Shown here: positions 1 to 5,790 of the stretch, in pieces
Position numbering within the stretch: the stretch's first letter is position 1
How the letters are laid out: every line of letters begins with the position of its first letter
From: JAKFWF01 sp041745515
Lineage (GTDB): Bacteria; Pseudomonadota; Alphaproteobacteria; Rhizobiales; Hyphomicrobiaceae
Reading direction: 5' to 3'
DNA length: 6,562 nucleotides
Assembly: GCA_041745515.1 (NCBI GenBank)
Contig: JBGTIU010000209.1
Location: 1-6,562, forward strand
Notes under the pieces: model-generated
The model's database searches: none
Told to the model about the DNA's origin: nothing
The model's input: only the letters and a program-made list of their open reading frames with translations
Made by a program: the position numbers and the translations under genes

Positions 1-1022
1 CTCGGACGCGGAGCCGGAGCCGGACCCATAATCAACTGCGGTTCGAAACTCGCGAGAACGACGAGCTGCGCCAGCTTCTTGCGTTCGTCATCGGTCGGAC
101 GGGCTGCAAGTCTCGACGGGCGATCGACGACACGCGGCTCGGTTATCAGTCTGGGCGAGGGCAACGCGGCAACACGCGGTTCAGCCTTCGGCTCGATCCG
201 GGCTGGAGATGTCGCTGCGTTTGGCAAGGCCGTCGGCTTGAGACCGGCCGCGGTCGCGAGCAAGGTGTTGGCCGGTCGGTTGCGCACGTCGTGGAACTCG
301 GCGACCTGGACAGCGAGTTCCTTGTGTTGGGTCTGCGCGACCCGCACATCCTCGCGCGTGATCGGGCCGCCGTCCGCCGCCTGGTGCTGCGTCCGGCCGC
401 TCGGGAACAACAGCGCTAGTTCGTGGCGCGGCAGGCGCGGCCAATGACGAACTCGATCGGTATCGAGGTGAACGAACGGGATGGCCGAGGTCGGATAGTA
501 GCCGACGCCGCCGCGCTCCCGCACCAGCGCCGAATAACGCATCCGCTTCAACGGCACGTCGGGGAAATGCACGTCGGCCGCCTTGCCGAGGATGTGCCGG
601 CTCTCGCTGGCCTGCCCGCCGACCGAGCGGCGCAGCATGTCGTTGGTGCCGCGCGAGCGAAATCCGGAAATGATATGGATCGGCTCGTTCGAGCCGAGCT
701 CGGTATGGACCTCCCACATCAGATCGACGAGGGCGGGGTCCATTTTGGTCGACTCGTCCTGACGCCAATCGCGCATCGCCCAGTCGATCTTCTCCATCGC
801 CTCGGGGATGTAGCGGCCGTCCTTCTTGTAGAGGACGCTGATCGTCTCTTTGGTGTGGATGTTGTAGAGTGCGACGGTGCGGGCGCGATCCGGGTTCGCG
901 ATCAAAGCCTCGCCGCCCACGACCGCGAATGACGCGACCGCTGCGACGCCGGCTGCCAGCCGTCGTTTCGCTGAGATCAAATTGCGACCCTTTCCCCTCC
1001 AGCCCTTAAACGCCGGCGCCAT
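1..1022 (-). CDS. DUF882 / M15-type (YcbK-like) secreted zinc peptidase-like protein, 3' end beyond window
   Basis: The frame is open from an ATG at 1020-1022 to the left edge, giving 340 codons with no stop. The N-terminus is basic (KRR at 19-21), followed by a hydrophobic alanine/valine stretch at about 22-42, so the product is probably exported or membrane-anchored. The core at about 48-210 matches the DUF882/peptidase M15 family, which is related to D-Ala-D-Ala carboxypeptidases and murein endopeptidases. Visible family landmarks are PIHIISGFRS (114-123), SRHILGKAADVHFP (141-154), GGVGYYPTS (171-179) and PFVHLDTDRVRHWPR (182-196). The likely zinc ligands are H143, D150 and H185, all present, so an active enzyme acting on peptidoglycan in the periplasm is plausible. 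From about residue 215 the protein is a Pro/Ala/Arg-rich tail without a recognisable domain. No clear ribosome binding site precedes the ATG. A TTG at about 980 is a possible shorter start, but the ATG gives a better basic n-region. Family assignment is firm; substrate is inferred. Confidence 0.88.
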   Translation of the reverse strand, partial: MAPAFKGWRGKGRNLISAKRRLAAGVAAVASFAVVGGEALIANPDRARTVALYNIHTKETISVLYKKDGRYIPEAMEKIDWAMRDWRQDESTKMDPALVDLMWEVHTELGSNEPIHIISGFRSRGTNDMLRRSVGGQASESRHILGKAADVHFPDVPLKRMRYSALVRERGGVGYYPTSAIPFVHLDTDRVRHWPRLPRHELALLFPSGRTQHQAADGGPITREDVRVAQTQHKELAVQVAEFHDVRNRPANTLLATAAGLKPTALPNAATSPARIEPKAEPRVAALPSPRLITEPRVVDRPSRLAARPTDDERKKLAQLVVLASFEPQLIMGPAPAPRP

Positions 1023-1116
1023 GGTTAACCGGCGATCATTAACGTGCAGTAACCTTGGAAATTGGGCTGAGTGCGGCAAGGGTCGGGCAAAAGCGCGGCG
1101 AAAGCGATTTTCGCGA

Positions 1117-1152
1117 CTTTCGCGAAGGGTTTCACGGCGCCTTTCGCGAAGG
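1117..1152. repeat. Two copies of a 12-bp palindromic-core repeat, 24 bp apart
   Basis: CTTTCGCGAAGG occurs at 1117-1128 and again, identical, at 1141-1152. A third, partial copy (TTTCGCGA) lies at 1109-1116. The core TTCGCGAA is self-complementary. A 6-bp hairpin, GCGAAA/TTTCGC with a 5-nt loop, overlaps at 1098-1114. The repeat straddles the 3' end of the 67-aa secreted protein gene (stop at 1132-1134) and lies upstream of the peptidase gene. It has no T tract, so it is not a standard terminator. It could be a regulatory site or the remains of a repetitive C-terminal coding segment, because the spacing is exactly eight codons. Confidence 0.6.
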
Positions 1153-1335
1153 TCGCGGCGCGACTTTGACGAGGGGTCGTTTCTGAGCTTTCTGGACGGA
1201 CGAGGGCTTCGACGCAGGCCACCATACGAAGTCGGGGTGCTTGGGTTTAGCGGTCACCCTGCCAGCCGCCGCGAACACGAGAGCAGGCACCAGGAGTGCG
1301 ATTGCCAGGATCTGGACAACGCGCGGTCTTGTCAT
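1132..1335 (-). CDS. Small basic secreted protein, unknown function (67 aa)
   Basis: The chosen ATG (1333-1335) is preceded by a GAAGGAG box about 8 nt upstream. A longer in-frame reading to 1398 would overlap the preceding gene and would put a non-signal-like stretch ahead of the hydrophobic segment, so it is less likely. The protein starts with TRPR, then a hydrophobic core at about 7-24 typical of a Sec signal peptide, with possible cleavage near residue 25 or 29. The mature part is short, Lys/Arg/Pro-rich and without cysteine, and begins with KPKHPDFVWWP (30-40). I do not recognise a family. The gene lies 31 bp after another tiny secreted protein gene on the same strand, so the two are probably co-transcribed. 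The 3' end runs into a repeat, and a frameshift that shortened the gene cannot be excluded. Confidence 0.6.
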   Translation of the reverse strand: MTRPRVVQILAIALLVPALVFAAAGRVTAKPKHPDFVWWPASKPSSVQKAQKRPLVKVAPRPSRKAP

Positions 1336-1366
1336 GGTGCCTGCTCCTTCGGCGTCGGATCGGAGT

Positions 1367-1585
1367 TCAACGCGGGGTAGGCTTCGAGCCGACGACAACG
1401 ATCTCCCTGGGCTTCTTGAGACCGGGATTGACGTTGGCCTTGAGCTTCAGTTTCGGAGTATTGATCGTGCAGATCGGATGCCCCTGGATCCACTTCGTGT
1501 GATATCCGGCGGGACAGGCCGAAGCAGTACCGGCGAAAGCAAGTATCCCGGTGGCGGCGACGGCGGCGGCAACGAGCTTTTTCAT
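1367..1585 (-). CDS. Small secreted protein with two cysteines, unknown function (72 aa)
   Basis: The ATG at 1583-1585 follows an AGGAAAGG box about 9 nt upstream. Residues 1-23 form a classic Sec signal peptide: KK at 2-3, an alanine-rich hydrophobic core, and ASA before the predicted cut at 23/24. The cysteine at 24 would then be the first mature residue, but position -3 is Ala rather than Leu, so a lipoprotein is unlikely. The mature peptide of about 49 aa reads CPAGYHTKWIQGHPIC at 24-39. C24 and C39 could form one disulfide. A Lys-rich stretch (45-60) and a Pro/Arg end follow. Similar short CPxGYH-type exported proteins are common in Hyphomicrobiales, but I know of no assigned function. 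It is the first gene of a likely two-gene unit with the 67-aa protein. Confidence 0.72.
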   Translation of the reverse strand: MKKLVAAAVAATGILAFAGTASACPAGYHTKWIQGHPICTINTPKLKLKANVNPGLKKPREIVVVGSKPTPR

Positions 1586-1687
1586 GTGAGCGACCTTTCC
1601 TGTTTGCGAAGGGGTTCGATGCCCTTCATGGGGATTGGTCGCGGCCAGCGCAGCACAGGTTCAACCGAGCATACCGGGCTCGCTGTT

Positions 1688-2221
1688 TCAGGATTTGTCG
1701 CCCAGTCGCAGACCTTGAAACCCTTGGCCGGAGAGCTTCGGCCGCACACTGGAGACAATCCCGGAATTCACGCCAGCCCAACCGATTTCGCCCGACAGGC
1801 GGCCGTATTCGATCTTCGGGCAGCGGTTCATGACAACCTGCAGTCCGGCAGCTTCCGCCTCCGCCGCAGCGATATCGTTGCGGACACCAAGCTGCATCCA
1901 GACGACGCGGATACCAAGTCGCTCCTTGAGGGCGATGGCCTCGCGCGTCACCTCAAGCGCTGCTTCGGAATTGCGAAATATGTCGACGATGTGCACGGGG
2001 CCTGCAATGTCATGCAGATGCGCAGCGACCGTCTGACCGAGTAGCTGCTGACCGGCGAGTCCGGGGTTGACCGGGATAACCGCATATCCCTTGGCCAGCA
2101 GATACTTGATCACGAAGTAGCTGGGTCGATTCGTATTGGCGCTGGCGCCGACCATCGCCACGATACTGTTCGAACGCAGGATGTCGGCGATGGCGTCATC
2201 AGAGTAGCGGTCGTGGGCCAT
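1688..2221 (-). CDS. YccU-type CoA-binding domain protein
   Basis: This 177-aa protein is a single Rossmann-like CoA_binding_2 domain (the E. coli YccU/YccT-fold family). In order one sees the nucleotide-binding loop AMVGASANTNRPSYFV (22-37), the strand-turn VIPVNPG (48-54) with the following LLG, the central VHIVDIFRNSEAA, the VVWMQLGVRND segment, and the late motif VVMNRCPKIEYGRL containing the family's conserved cysteine. Length and motif order match full-length family members. The family is known to bind CoA, but its physiological role is unsettled. The ATG at 2219-2221 has only a weak upstream purine run. It follows the VOC gene by 23 bp on the same strand, so it is probably the last gene of that operon. 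In many alphaproteobacteria I would expect an O-acetylhomoserine sulfhydrylase next to it; here the next genes are small secreted proteins. Confidence 0.9.
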   Translation of the reverse strand: MAHDRYSDDAIADILRSNSIVAMVGASANTNRPSYFVIKYLLAKGYAVIPVNPGLAGQQLLGQTVAAHLHDIAGPVHIVDIFRNSEAALEVTREAIALKERLGIRVVWMQLGVRNDIAAAEAEAAGLQVVMNRCPKIEYGRLSGEIGWAGVNSGIVSSVRPKLSGQGFQGLRLGDKS

Positions 2222-2244
2222 GAGCTGCGACAGTTCTCATCTCG

Positions 2245-2676
2245 TCAGGGCAGAATCACGCGCCCAATCTCGTCCAACGGAAAGAAGGGATTGTGCGCTA
2301 CCTCCCACAAATGACCGTCCATGTCGGCGAAGTAGCCCGAAGTGCCGCCCCAAAACACTTTCTGCGCAGGCTTCAGCAGTTTGGCTCCCGCAGCTACCGC
2401 TTCCGCCAGCACCGTCGCAACCTCCGCTTCGGTTGTCACATTATGCGCAAGCACGATGCCGGAAAAGCCCGTTTCTCTTTCGGCAACGTGGGCGTCTTCA
2501 GCCAGTGCCGCCCGACCAAACAGCGACAGCACGACGCCGCCAGCCGAGAGGAAAGCGACGCTTTCCTGCGATGCGGATGACGCTTTAAAACCGAGCGTTT
2601 CGTAGAACCTGCGAGCGCGTGCGACATCAGCCACACCTAGCGTCACGAGCGACAAGCGGGGCTGCATGGCGCTCAT
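2245..2676 (-). CDS. VOC / glyoxalase-fold family protein
   Basis: This 143-aa protein belongs to the vicinal oxygen chelate superfamily (glyoxalase/bleomycin resistance/dioxygenase). The first beta-alpha unit is RLSLVTLGVADVARARRFYE (7-26), followed by LGF. The last is GYFADMDGHLWEVAHNP (114-130), with E125 at the usual C-terminal metal-ligand position. The first-strand histidine that is a metal ligand in classical glyoxalases appears replaced by a leucine or serine near position 9-10, so metal use and reaction are uncertain, and a lyase, isomerase or binding role cannot be chosen. The ATG overlaps the stop of the upstream crotonase gene by 4 bp (ATGA), which indicates translational coupling and a shared operon. 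A second in-frame ATG at 2665-2667 is an alternative start. Confidence 0.88.
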   Translation of the reverse strand: MSAMQPRLSLVTLGVADVARARRFYETLGFKASSASQESVAFLSAGGVVLSLFGRAALAEDAHVAERETGFSGIVLAHNVTTEAEVATVLAEAVAAGAKLLKPAQKVFWGGTSGYFADMDGHLWEVAHNPFFPLDEIGRVILP

Positions 2677-3506
2677 TCACCCGTCCAGGAAGGAGCGCGC
2701 TTATCGAGAAACGCGCCGATGCCTTCGGCGGCATCTCGGGCCAGCATGTTCTCCACCATAACGCCCGCAGTATAGGCATACGCGTCTGCCACCGGCCGTT
2801 CGAGCTGGGCGTAGAATGCCTGCTTTCCAATGGCCACGGTCAGGGGAGATTTTGAGGCGATGACCCGCGCCATCGCAACGGCTTCGGCGCGCACTGCTGC
2901 GGGCGGCACCACGCGATTGACGAGGCCATATTCGGCCGCGGCCTTGGCGGAAAGCATCTCGCCGAGCAACAGCATTTCCATGGCTCGCTTGCGCGGCACG
3001 TTGCGTGAGAGTGCCACCATCGGCGTCGAGCAAAACAGCCCGATGTTGACGCCAGGCGTGGCGAAGGCAGCAGTCTTGCTCGCGACGGCCAGGTCGCAGG
3101 TGGCAACCAGCTGACATCCGGCCGCCGTCGCCGACCCTTCGACCGCTGCTATGAACGGTTTTGGCGAGGCAAGGATCGCCTGCATCATGTCCGCGCAGGC
3201 AACCATCGTCGACTTGTAAAATGCACGCCCGTGGTCGGCATGACTTCGCGCGGCGGTCAATTCTTTGAGATCGTGACCAGCACAAAATGCCGGTCCATTG
3301 GCCGCGACTATTACGGCATGAACGGATTTGTCCGCCGACAAACCGTCTACTGAGCGGGTCAACAGGTTTATCAGTTCGAGCGACAGCGCGTTGCGCTGTC
3401 CCGGCCGATTCAGCGTCAACAACGCAATGCCCGACTCCGGTCGCGAGAGCAGCAGGGGCGATTCCGCCGCTGCTTCTGTCCGCGATGCCGCAACACGATC
3501 CTGCAT
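2673..3506 (-). CDS. ECHDC3-like crotonase-fold protein (annotated type: enoyl-CoA hydratase)
   Basis: This 277-aa protein has the crotonase fold: LLTLNRPGQRNALS (29-42), the first oxyanion-hole segment AFCAGHDLKEL (73-83), the second at AVEGSATAAGCQLVATCD (121-138), and FATPGVNIGLFCSTP (148-162). It resembles the ECHDC3 branch closely (GHDLKEL, AAGCQLV and TPGVNIGLFCSTP are typical of it). The two glutamates used by true enoyl-CoA hydratases are not there: the GGGCE glutamate is Q132 and the QPE glutamate is G152. The oxyanion-hole glycines are kept, so acyl-CoA binding is likely but plain hydration is not. The likely role is therefore acyl-CoA binding or a different crotonase-type reaction in the cytoplasm. 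The ATG has an AGGCAGGGGGG box just upstream. The gene lies 18 bp after the periplasmic protein gene and overlaps the VOC gene by 4 bp. Confidence 0.9.
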   Translation of the reverse strand: MQDRVAASRTEAAAESPLLLSRPESGIALLTLNRPGQRNALSLELINLLTRSVDGLSADKSVHAVIVAANGPAFCAGHDLKELTAARSHADHGRAFYKSTMVACADMMQAILASPKPFIAAVEGSATAAGCQLVATCDLAVASKTAAFATPGVNIGLFCSTPMVALSRNVPRKRAMEMLLLGEMLSAKAAAEYGLVNRVVPPAAVRAEAVAMARVIASKSPLTVAIGKQAFYAQLERPVADAYAYTAGVMVENMLARDAAEGIGAFLDKRAPSWTGE

Positions 3507-3524
3507 GTCGCCCCCCTGCCTGTA

Positions 3525-4055
3525 CTACTGCAACGCCTGTTCGATCTCTTTCTGGAATTTTTTCACGACCACCACATTCTCCTTGTACTGCAGAGGAGGT
3601 GTGGTCTTCAGCGCCTGATCCATTTCCTCAAGCATCTGCGCCTTGTCCTTTTCGGGGATCTTGTCGTCTTTCTTGATCTCGTCCATCTCCTTTTTGATGG
3701 CATCGATCGGATCCATATATTCGCCTGATTGCGGGTCAAGCCCCGCCATGACCATCGAAATGTTGGCGGCCACGTCGTCGAGTTCGGCGAAATTCGCAAA
3801 GCCGTTTTTGGTGGATACAGCCTCGAGTTCGGCTTGCAGCTTGGCGTCGGGCTTGTCGCCCGCGGCTTGCAGCTTGGCGGCCATCGCTGCGAGGTCCTTT
3901 TGCGCCGCGACGAAGCCTTGCACATGCTTTTCCGTAAGTTTTACCTGCTTGAAATCAGGTTGACCGGTCTGGGCACCGGCGGGCGCCATGGCAGCGCCCA
4001 ACAAGAGGGCGGCTGCCGCAATCGCCGTTATGCCTCTGTGCAAAACGCGTCTCAT
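3525..4055 (-). CDS. Periplasmic helical protein of unknown function (176 aa)
   Basis: The ATG at 4053-4055 gives MRRVLHRG followed by an alanine/leucine-rich hydrophobic core (about 9-24) and an APAGAQ cleavage site near residue 28, so this is a Sec-exported protein. An in-frame TTG directly upstream (4056-4058) is an alternative start; AGGAG lies 9 nt before the ATG and 6 nt before the TTG. The mature part has no cysteine and is rich in Lys, Glu, Asp and Ala, with predicted long helices. One Lys/Ala/Glu-rich helix lies at about 45-80 and a very charged one follows MDPIDAIKKEMDEIKK, with a final amphipathic helix KKFQKEIEQALQ at the end. I do not recognise a named domain; it looks like one of the conserved rhizobial hypothetical proteins. 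It appears to head the operon with the crotonase-like, VOC and CoA-binding genes, an odd pairing of a periplasmic protein with cytoplasmic ones. Confidence 0.82.
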   Translation of the reverse strand: MRRVLHRGITAIAAAALLLGAAMAPAGAQTGQPDFKQVKLTEKHVQGFVAAQKDLAAMAAKLQAAGDKPDAKLQAELEAVSTKNGFANFAELDDVAANISMVMAGLDPQSGEYMDPIDAIKKEMDEIKKDDKIPEKDKAQMLEEMDQALKTTPPLQYKENVVVVKKFQKEIEQALQ

Positions 4056-4161
4056 CAATTTGGGCTCCTGTGAATGGGCGCGCCTGATCTTGCGCCGAAT
4101 GGTTCAATCGATAGGATCGTGCCGCCCTGTACTCCAGAACAACACTTCGTCAGGAATAAGT
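4056..4161. promoter_or_regulatory. Divergent intergenic region between the periplasmic protein operon and the thioesterase gene
   Basis: The 106 bp between the two divergent start codons must hold the promoters of both units. For the plus strand, TTGCGC (4090-4095) and TAGGAT (4112-4117) with a 16-bp spacer is a weak sigma-70-like candidate. For the minus strand, AGGAG near 4066-4070 is the ribosome binding site; TTGAAC on the minus strand at about 4102-4107 could be a -35, but no good -10 follows at normal spacing. The assignment of exact boxes is uncertain. Confidence 0.3.
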
Positions 4162-4620
4162 ATGCAGACCCCGGTTTCGGTTCCAACCCAGCGTCTAGAT
4201 GTCCTAAGCGTCACTCGGCTTATTGAACAGCATTTTCCATTGGTGCATGAGGGCAGCGGGCAACTGGTGATCGAGGCCGTTGCACCCGGAGCAGCACGCG
4301 TTCGCATGCGCCAGGACCCGCGCAATATTCGTCCTGGCGGCACAGTAGCCGGGCCGGCGATGTTCAAGCTGGCCGATTTTGCGGTTTACGTGGCTATCAT
4401 AGGTCAACTGGGTGAGGCCGGAATTCAAACCGCAACAGCAAGCATGACAATGAATTTTCTGTCGCGACCGGAGCCCGCCGACATGATCGCCCATGTACGT
4501 CTCATCAAGGTCGGACGCAGGTTGGCCGTGGCCGATGTCGAATTGTTCAGCGACGGCAAGGCAGCCATGGTCGCGCACGCAATATCGTCCTATGCCCTGC
4601 CGACGATCGGTGTGAGGTAA
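4162..4620 (+). CDS. PaaI family hotdog-fold acyl-CoA thioesterase
   Basis: The start ATG at 4162-4164 has AGGA six nt upstream (AGGAATAAGT) and gives a 152-aa protein, the normal size for a single hotdog domain. A longer reading from 3988 would overlap the N-terminus of the opposite-strand gene and is rejected. The hotdog core shows RPGGTVAGPAMFKLADFAVY (57-76), the region of the long central helix where PaaI-type enzymes carry their catalytic acidic residue (D72 is the candidate). Next come TATASMTMNFL and the C-terminal strands VRLIKVGRRLAVADVELFS and AMVAHAISSYAL, all in family order. Members hydrolyse acyl- or aryl-CoA thioesters in the cytoplasm; the acyl group cannot be told from sequence. 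It is transcribed away from the crotonase operon and toward rplM, with about 175 bp of AT-rich sequence following, so it is probably a separate unit. Confidence 0.88.
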   Translation: MQTPVSVPTQRLDVLSVTRLIEQHFPLVHEGSGQLVIEAVAPGAARVRMRQDPRNIRPGGTVAGPAMFKLADFAVYVAIIGQLGEAGIQTATASMTMNFLSRPEPADMIAHVRLIKVGRRLAVADVELFSDGKAAMVAHAISSYALPTIGVR

Positions 4621-4636
4621 ATCAATACCGTTTCGA

Positions 4637-4650
4637 GGTAATATTTTACC
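4637..4650. repeat. Short AT-rich inverted repeat GGTAA-N4-TTACC
   Basis: GGTAATATTTTACC is a 5-bp-arm inverted repeat with a 4-nt centre, 17 bp after the thioesterase stop and about 55 bp upstream of the rplM promoter -35 box. The arms are too short and AT-rich for a strong terminator, although run-off at the thioesterase end is possible. It could equally be an operator half-site pair or chance in AT-rich DNA. Confidence 0.3.
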
Positions 4651-4704
4651 GTTATATCTAACCTAATGAAAAGACTGCAAAATACAGCTCTTCTGCCACA
4701 AATA

Positions 4705-4733
4705 TTGACAACCGTGCCCTGTTGACATCTAAA
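4705..4733 (+). promoter_or_regulatory. Sigma-70-like promoter for rplM-rpsI
   Basis: A perfect -35 hexamer TTGACA (4705-4710) is followed after 17 bp by TCTAAA (4728-4733), a 4-of-6 match to the -10 consensus. The DNA upstream (about 4621-4704) is clearly more AT-rich than the rest of the window, as expected for an UP element of a strong ribosomal promoter. The transcript would start near 4740 and leave a leader of about 55 nt before the rplM ATG. A second TTGACA at 4722-4727 overlaps the end of the spacer but has no matching -10. Confidence 0.65.
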
Positions 4734-4795
4734 GACATCGAAACGTCACGTGCTGGTTCGCATGAGGCGTCGTCCAACCGAGCGGAACGAACAAC

Positions 4796-5257
4796 ATGAA
4801 GACCTACGTCGCCAAGTCGGGCGAGGTGGACAAGAAGTGGCTGCTGGTCAACGCCGAAGGTCTCGTCGTCGGTCGGCTCGCTGCACTTATCGCCACCCGC
4901 CTCAAGGGCAAGCACAAAGCCATGTACACGCCGCACGTCGATTGCGGCGACAACGTCATCGTCGTCAATGCCGAGAAGGTCGTGTTCACCGGCAAGAAGC
5001 ACGAAGGCAAGGTGTATCATTCGTATACGGGCTTCCCCGGTGGCATCAAGGAGCGCACGCCGCGTATGATCCTCGAGGGTCGTTTTCCCGAGCGGATCGT
5101 CGAAAAGGCCGTCGAGCGTATGTTGGCGCGCGGGCCACTGCAGCGCCAACTGATGCGCAATTTGAAGGTATATAAGGGGCCCGATCACCCGCACACTGCA
5201 CAGAATCCGGTGACGTTCGACGTCGCCAAGCTCAACTCCAAGAACGTGAGGGCCTGA
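4796..5257 (+). CDS. rplM: 50S ribosomal protein L13
   Basis: This 153-aa protein is full-length bacterial L13 (uL13), an early-assembling 23S rRNA-binding protein of the large subunit. It starts MKTYVAKSGEVDKKW, typical for alphaproteobacteria, and contains LVVGRLAALIATRLKGKHK, YHSYTGFPGGIKERTP, the ERMLARGPL segment, and the family signature LKVYKGPDHPHTAQ (123-136). The start ATG has only a weak purine-rich leader (GCGGAACGAACAAC), common for this gene. It is followed 5 bp later by rpsI, the conserved rplM-rpsI pair of bacteria. No truncation or missing motif is seen. Confidence 0.99.
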   Translation: MKTYVAKSGEVDKKWLLVNAEGLVVGRLAALIATRLKGKHKAMYTPHVDCGDNVIVVNAEKVVFTGKKHEGKVYHSYTGFPGGIKERTPRMILEGRFPERIVEKAVERMLARGPLQRQLMRNLKVYKGPDHPHTAQNPVTFDVAKLNSKNVRA

Positions 5258-5262
5258 CATCG

Positions 5263-5757
5263 ATGGCCACCGAAACCAAATCACTCGAAGATCTGGCGAC
5301 GTTGAAGGGTATGCCGGCGCCCGTCGCCGCCGTGGTGGCAGGGCCAGTCTATGTGCAGAAGCTCGACAAATTCGGGCGTGCCTACGCGACCGGCAAGCGC
5401 AAGAATGCAATCGCGCGCGTATGGATCAAACCGGGTGCCGGACGGATTGTCGTCAACACCAAGGCCTTCGACCAATATTTCGCGCGCCCTGTGCTCCAGA
5501 TGATGCTGAAGCAGCCGTTGAACGCGGCCAGCCGCGGCACGCAGTACGACATCATGGTGACGGTGTCCGGCGGCGGGCTCTCCGGTCAGGCCGGCGCCGT
5601 GCGGCACGGGATCTCGAAGGCGCTGACCTATTTCGAGCCGGATCTGCGTCCGGTACTGAAGAAGGGCGGCTTCCTGACACGCGATAGCCGTGTCGTCGAG
5701 CGCAAGAAGTACGGCCGCATGAAAGCCCGTCGCAGCTTCCAGTTCTCGAAGCGCTGA
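5263..5757 (+). CDS. rpsI: 30S ribosomal protein S9
   Basis: This 164-aa protein is S9 (uS9), a small-subunit head protein whose C-terminal tail reaches the P-site tRNA. The first 35 or so residues are an Ala/Val/Pro-rich extension found in alphaproteobacterial S9 and absent from the roughly 130-aa E. coli protein. The conserved body starts with GRAYATGKRKNAIARVW (38-54), continues with YFARPVL (72-78), and carries the signature GGGLSGQAGAVRHGISKAL (103-121). It ends in the universal FSKR. The start lies 5 bp after the rplM stop; a GAGG inside the rplM end serves as ribosome binding site about 11 nt upstream. It is the last gene of the operon, with a strong terminator after it. Confidence 0.99.
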   Translation: MATETKSLEDLATLKGMPAPVAAVVAGPVYVQKLDKFGRAYATGKRKNAIARVWIKPGAGRIVVNTKAFDQYFARPVLQMMLKQPLNAASRGTQYDIMVTVSGGGLSGQAGAVRHGISKALTYFEPDLRPVLKKGGFLTRDSRVVERKKYGRMKARRSFQFSKR

Positions 5758-5790
5758 TTTTCGGCGCCTGAGTTGTCGCCCGGGCTAGGG

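Noticed and set aside
181..768. Minus-strand open frame of 195 aa with Arg-rich translation
   Set aside because: It is a shifted frame of the DUF882/M15 gene; the true frame carries the conserved zinc-site motifs and stays open to the window edge.
1336..1398. N-terminal extension of the 67-aa secreted protein to 1398
   Set aside because: It would overlap the 72-aa gene and place polar residues before the signal peptide, while the ATG at 1333-1335 has a well-spaced GGAG.
1666..1682. CGAGC/GCTCG hairpin between the CoA-binding gene and the 72-aa gene
   Set aside because: The stem is only 5 bp with a 7-nt loop and is not followed by a T tract on the minus strand, so it is not supported as a terminator.
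1241..2044. Long plus-strand open frame (267 aa)
   Set aside because: It lies antisense to the CoA-binding gene and to the 72-aa secreted protein gene, both of which show clear family motifs or a signal peptide with a ribosome binding site. Its own translation has no recognisable domain.
3988..4161. Upstream extension of the thioesterase reading frame
   Set aside because: It would overlap the signal peptide of the opposite-strand gene and add about 58 residues not expected for a single hotdog domain. The ATG at 4162 has a good ribosome binding site.
4658..5410. Minus-strand open frame of 250 aa across rplM
   Set aside because: It is fully antisense to the certain rplM and the rpsI start. 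High-GC coding DNA commonly produces such shadows, and no motif is seen.
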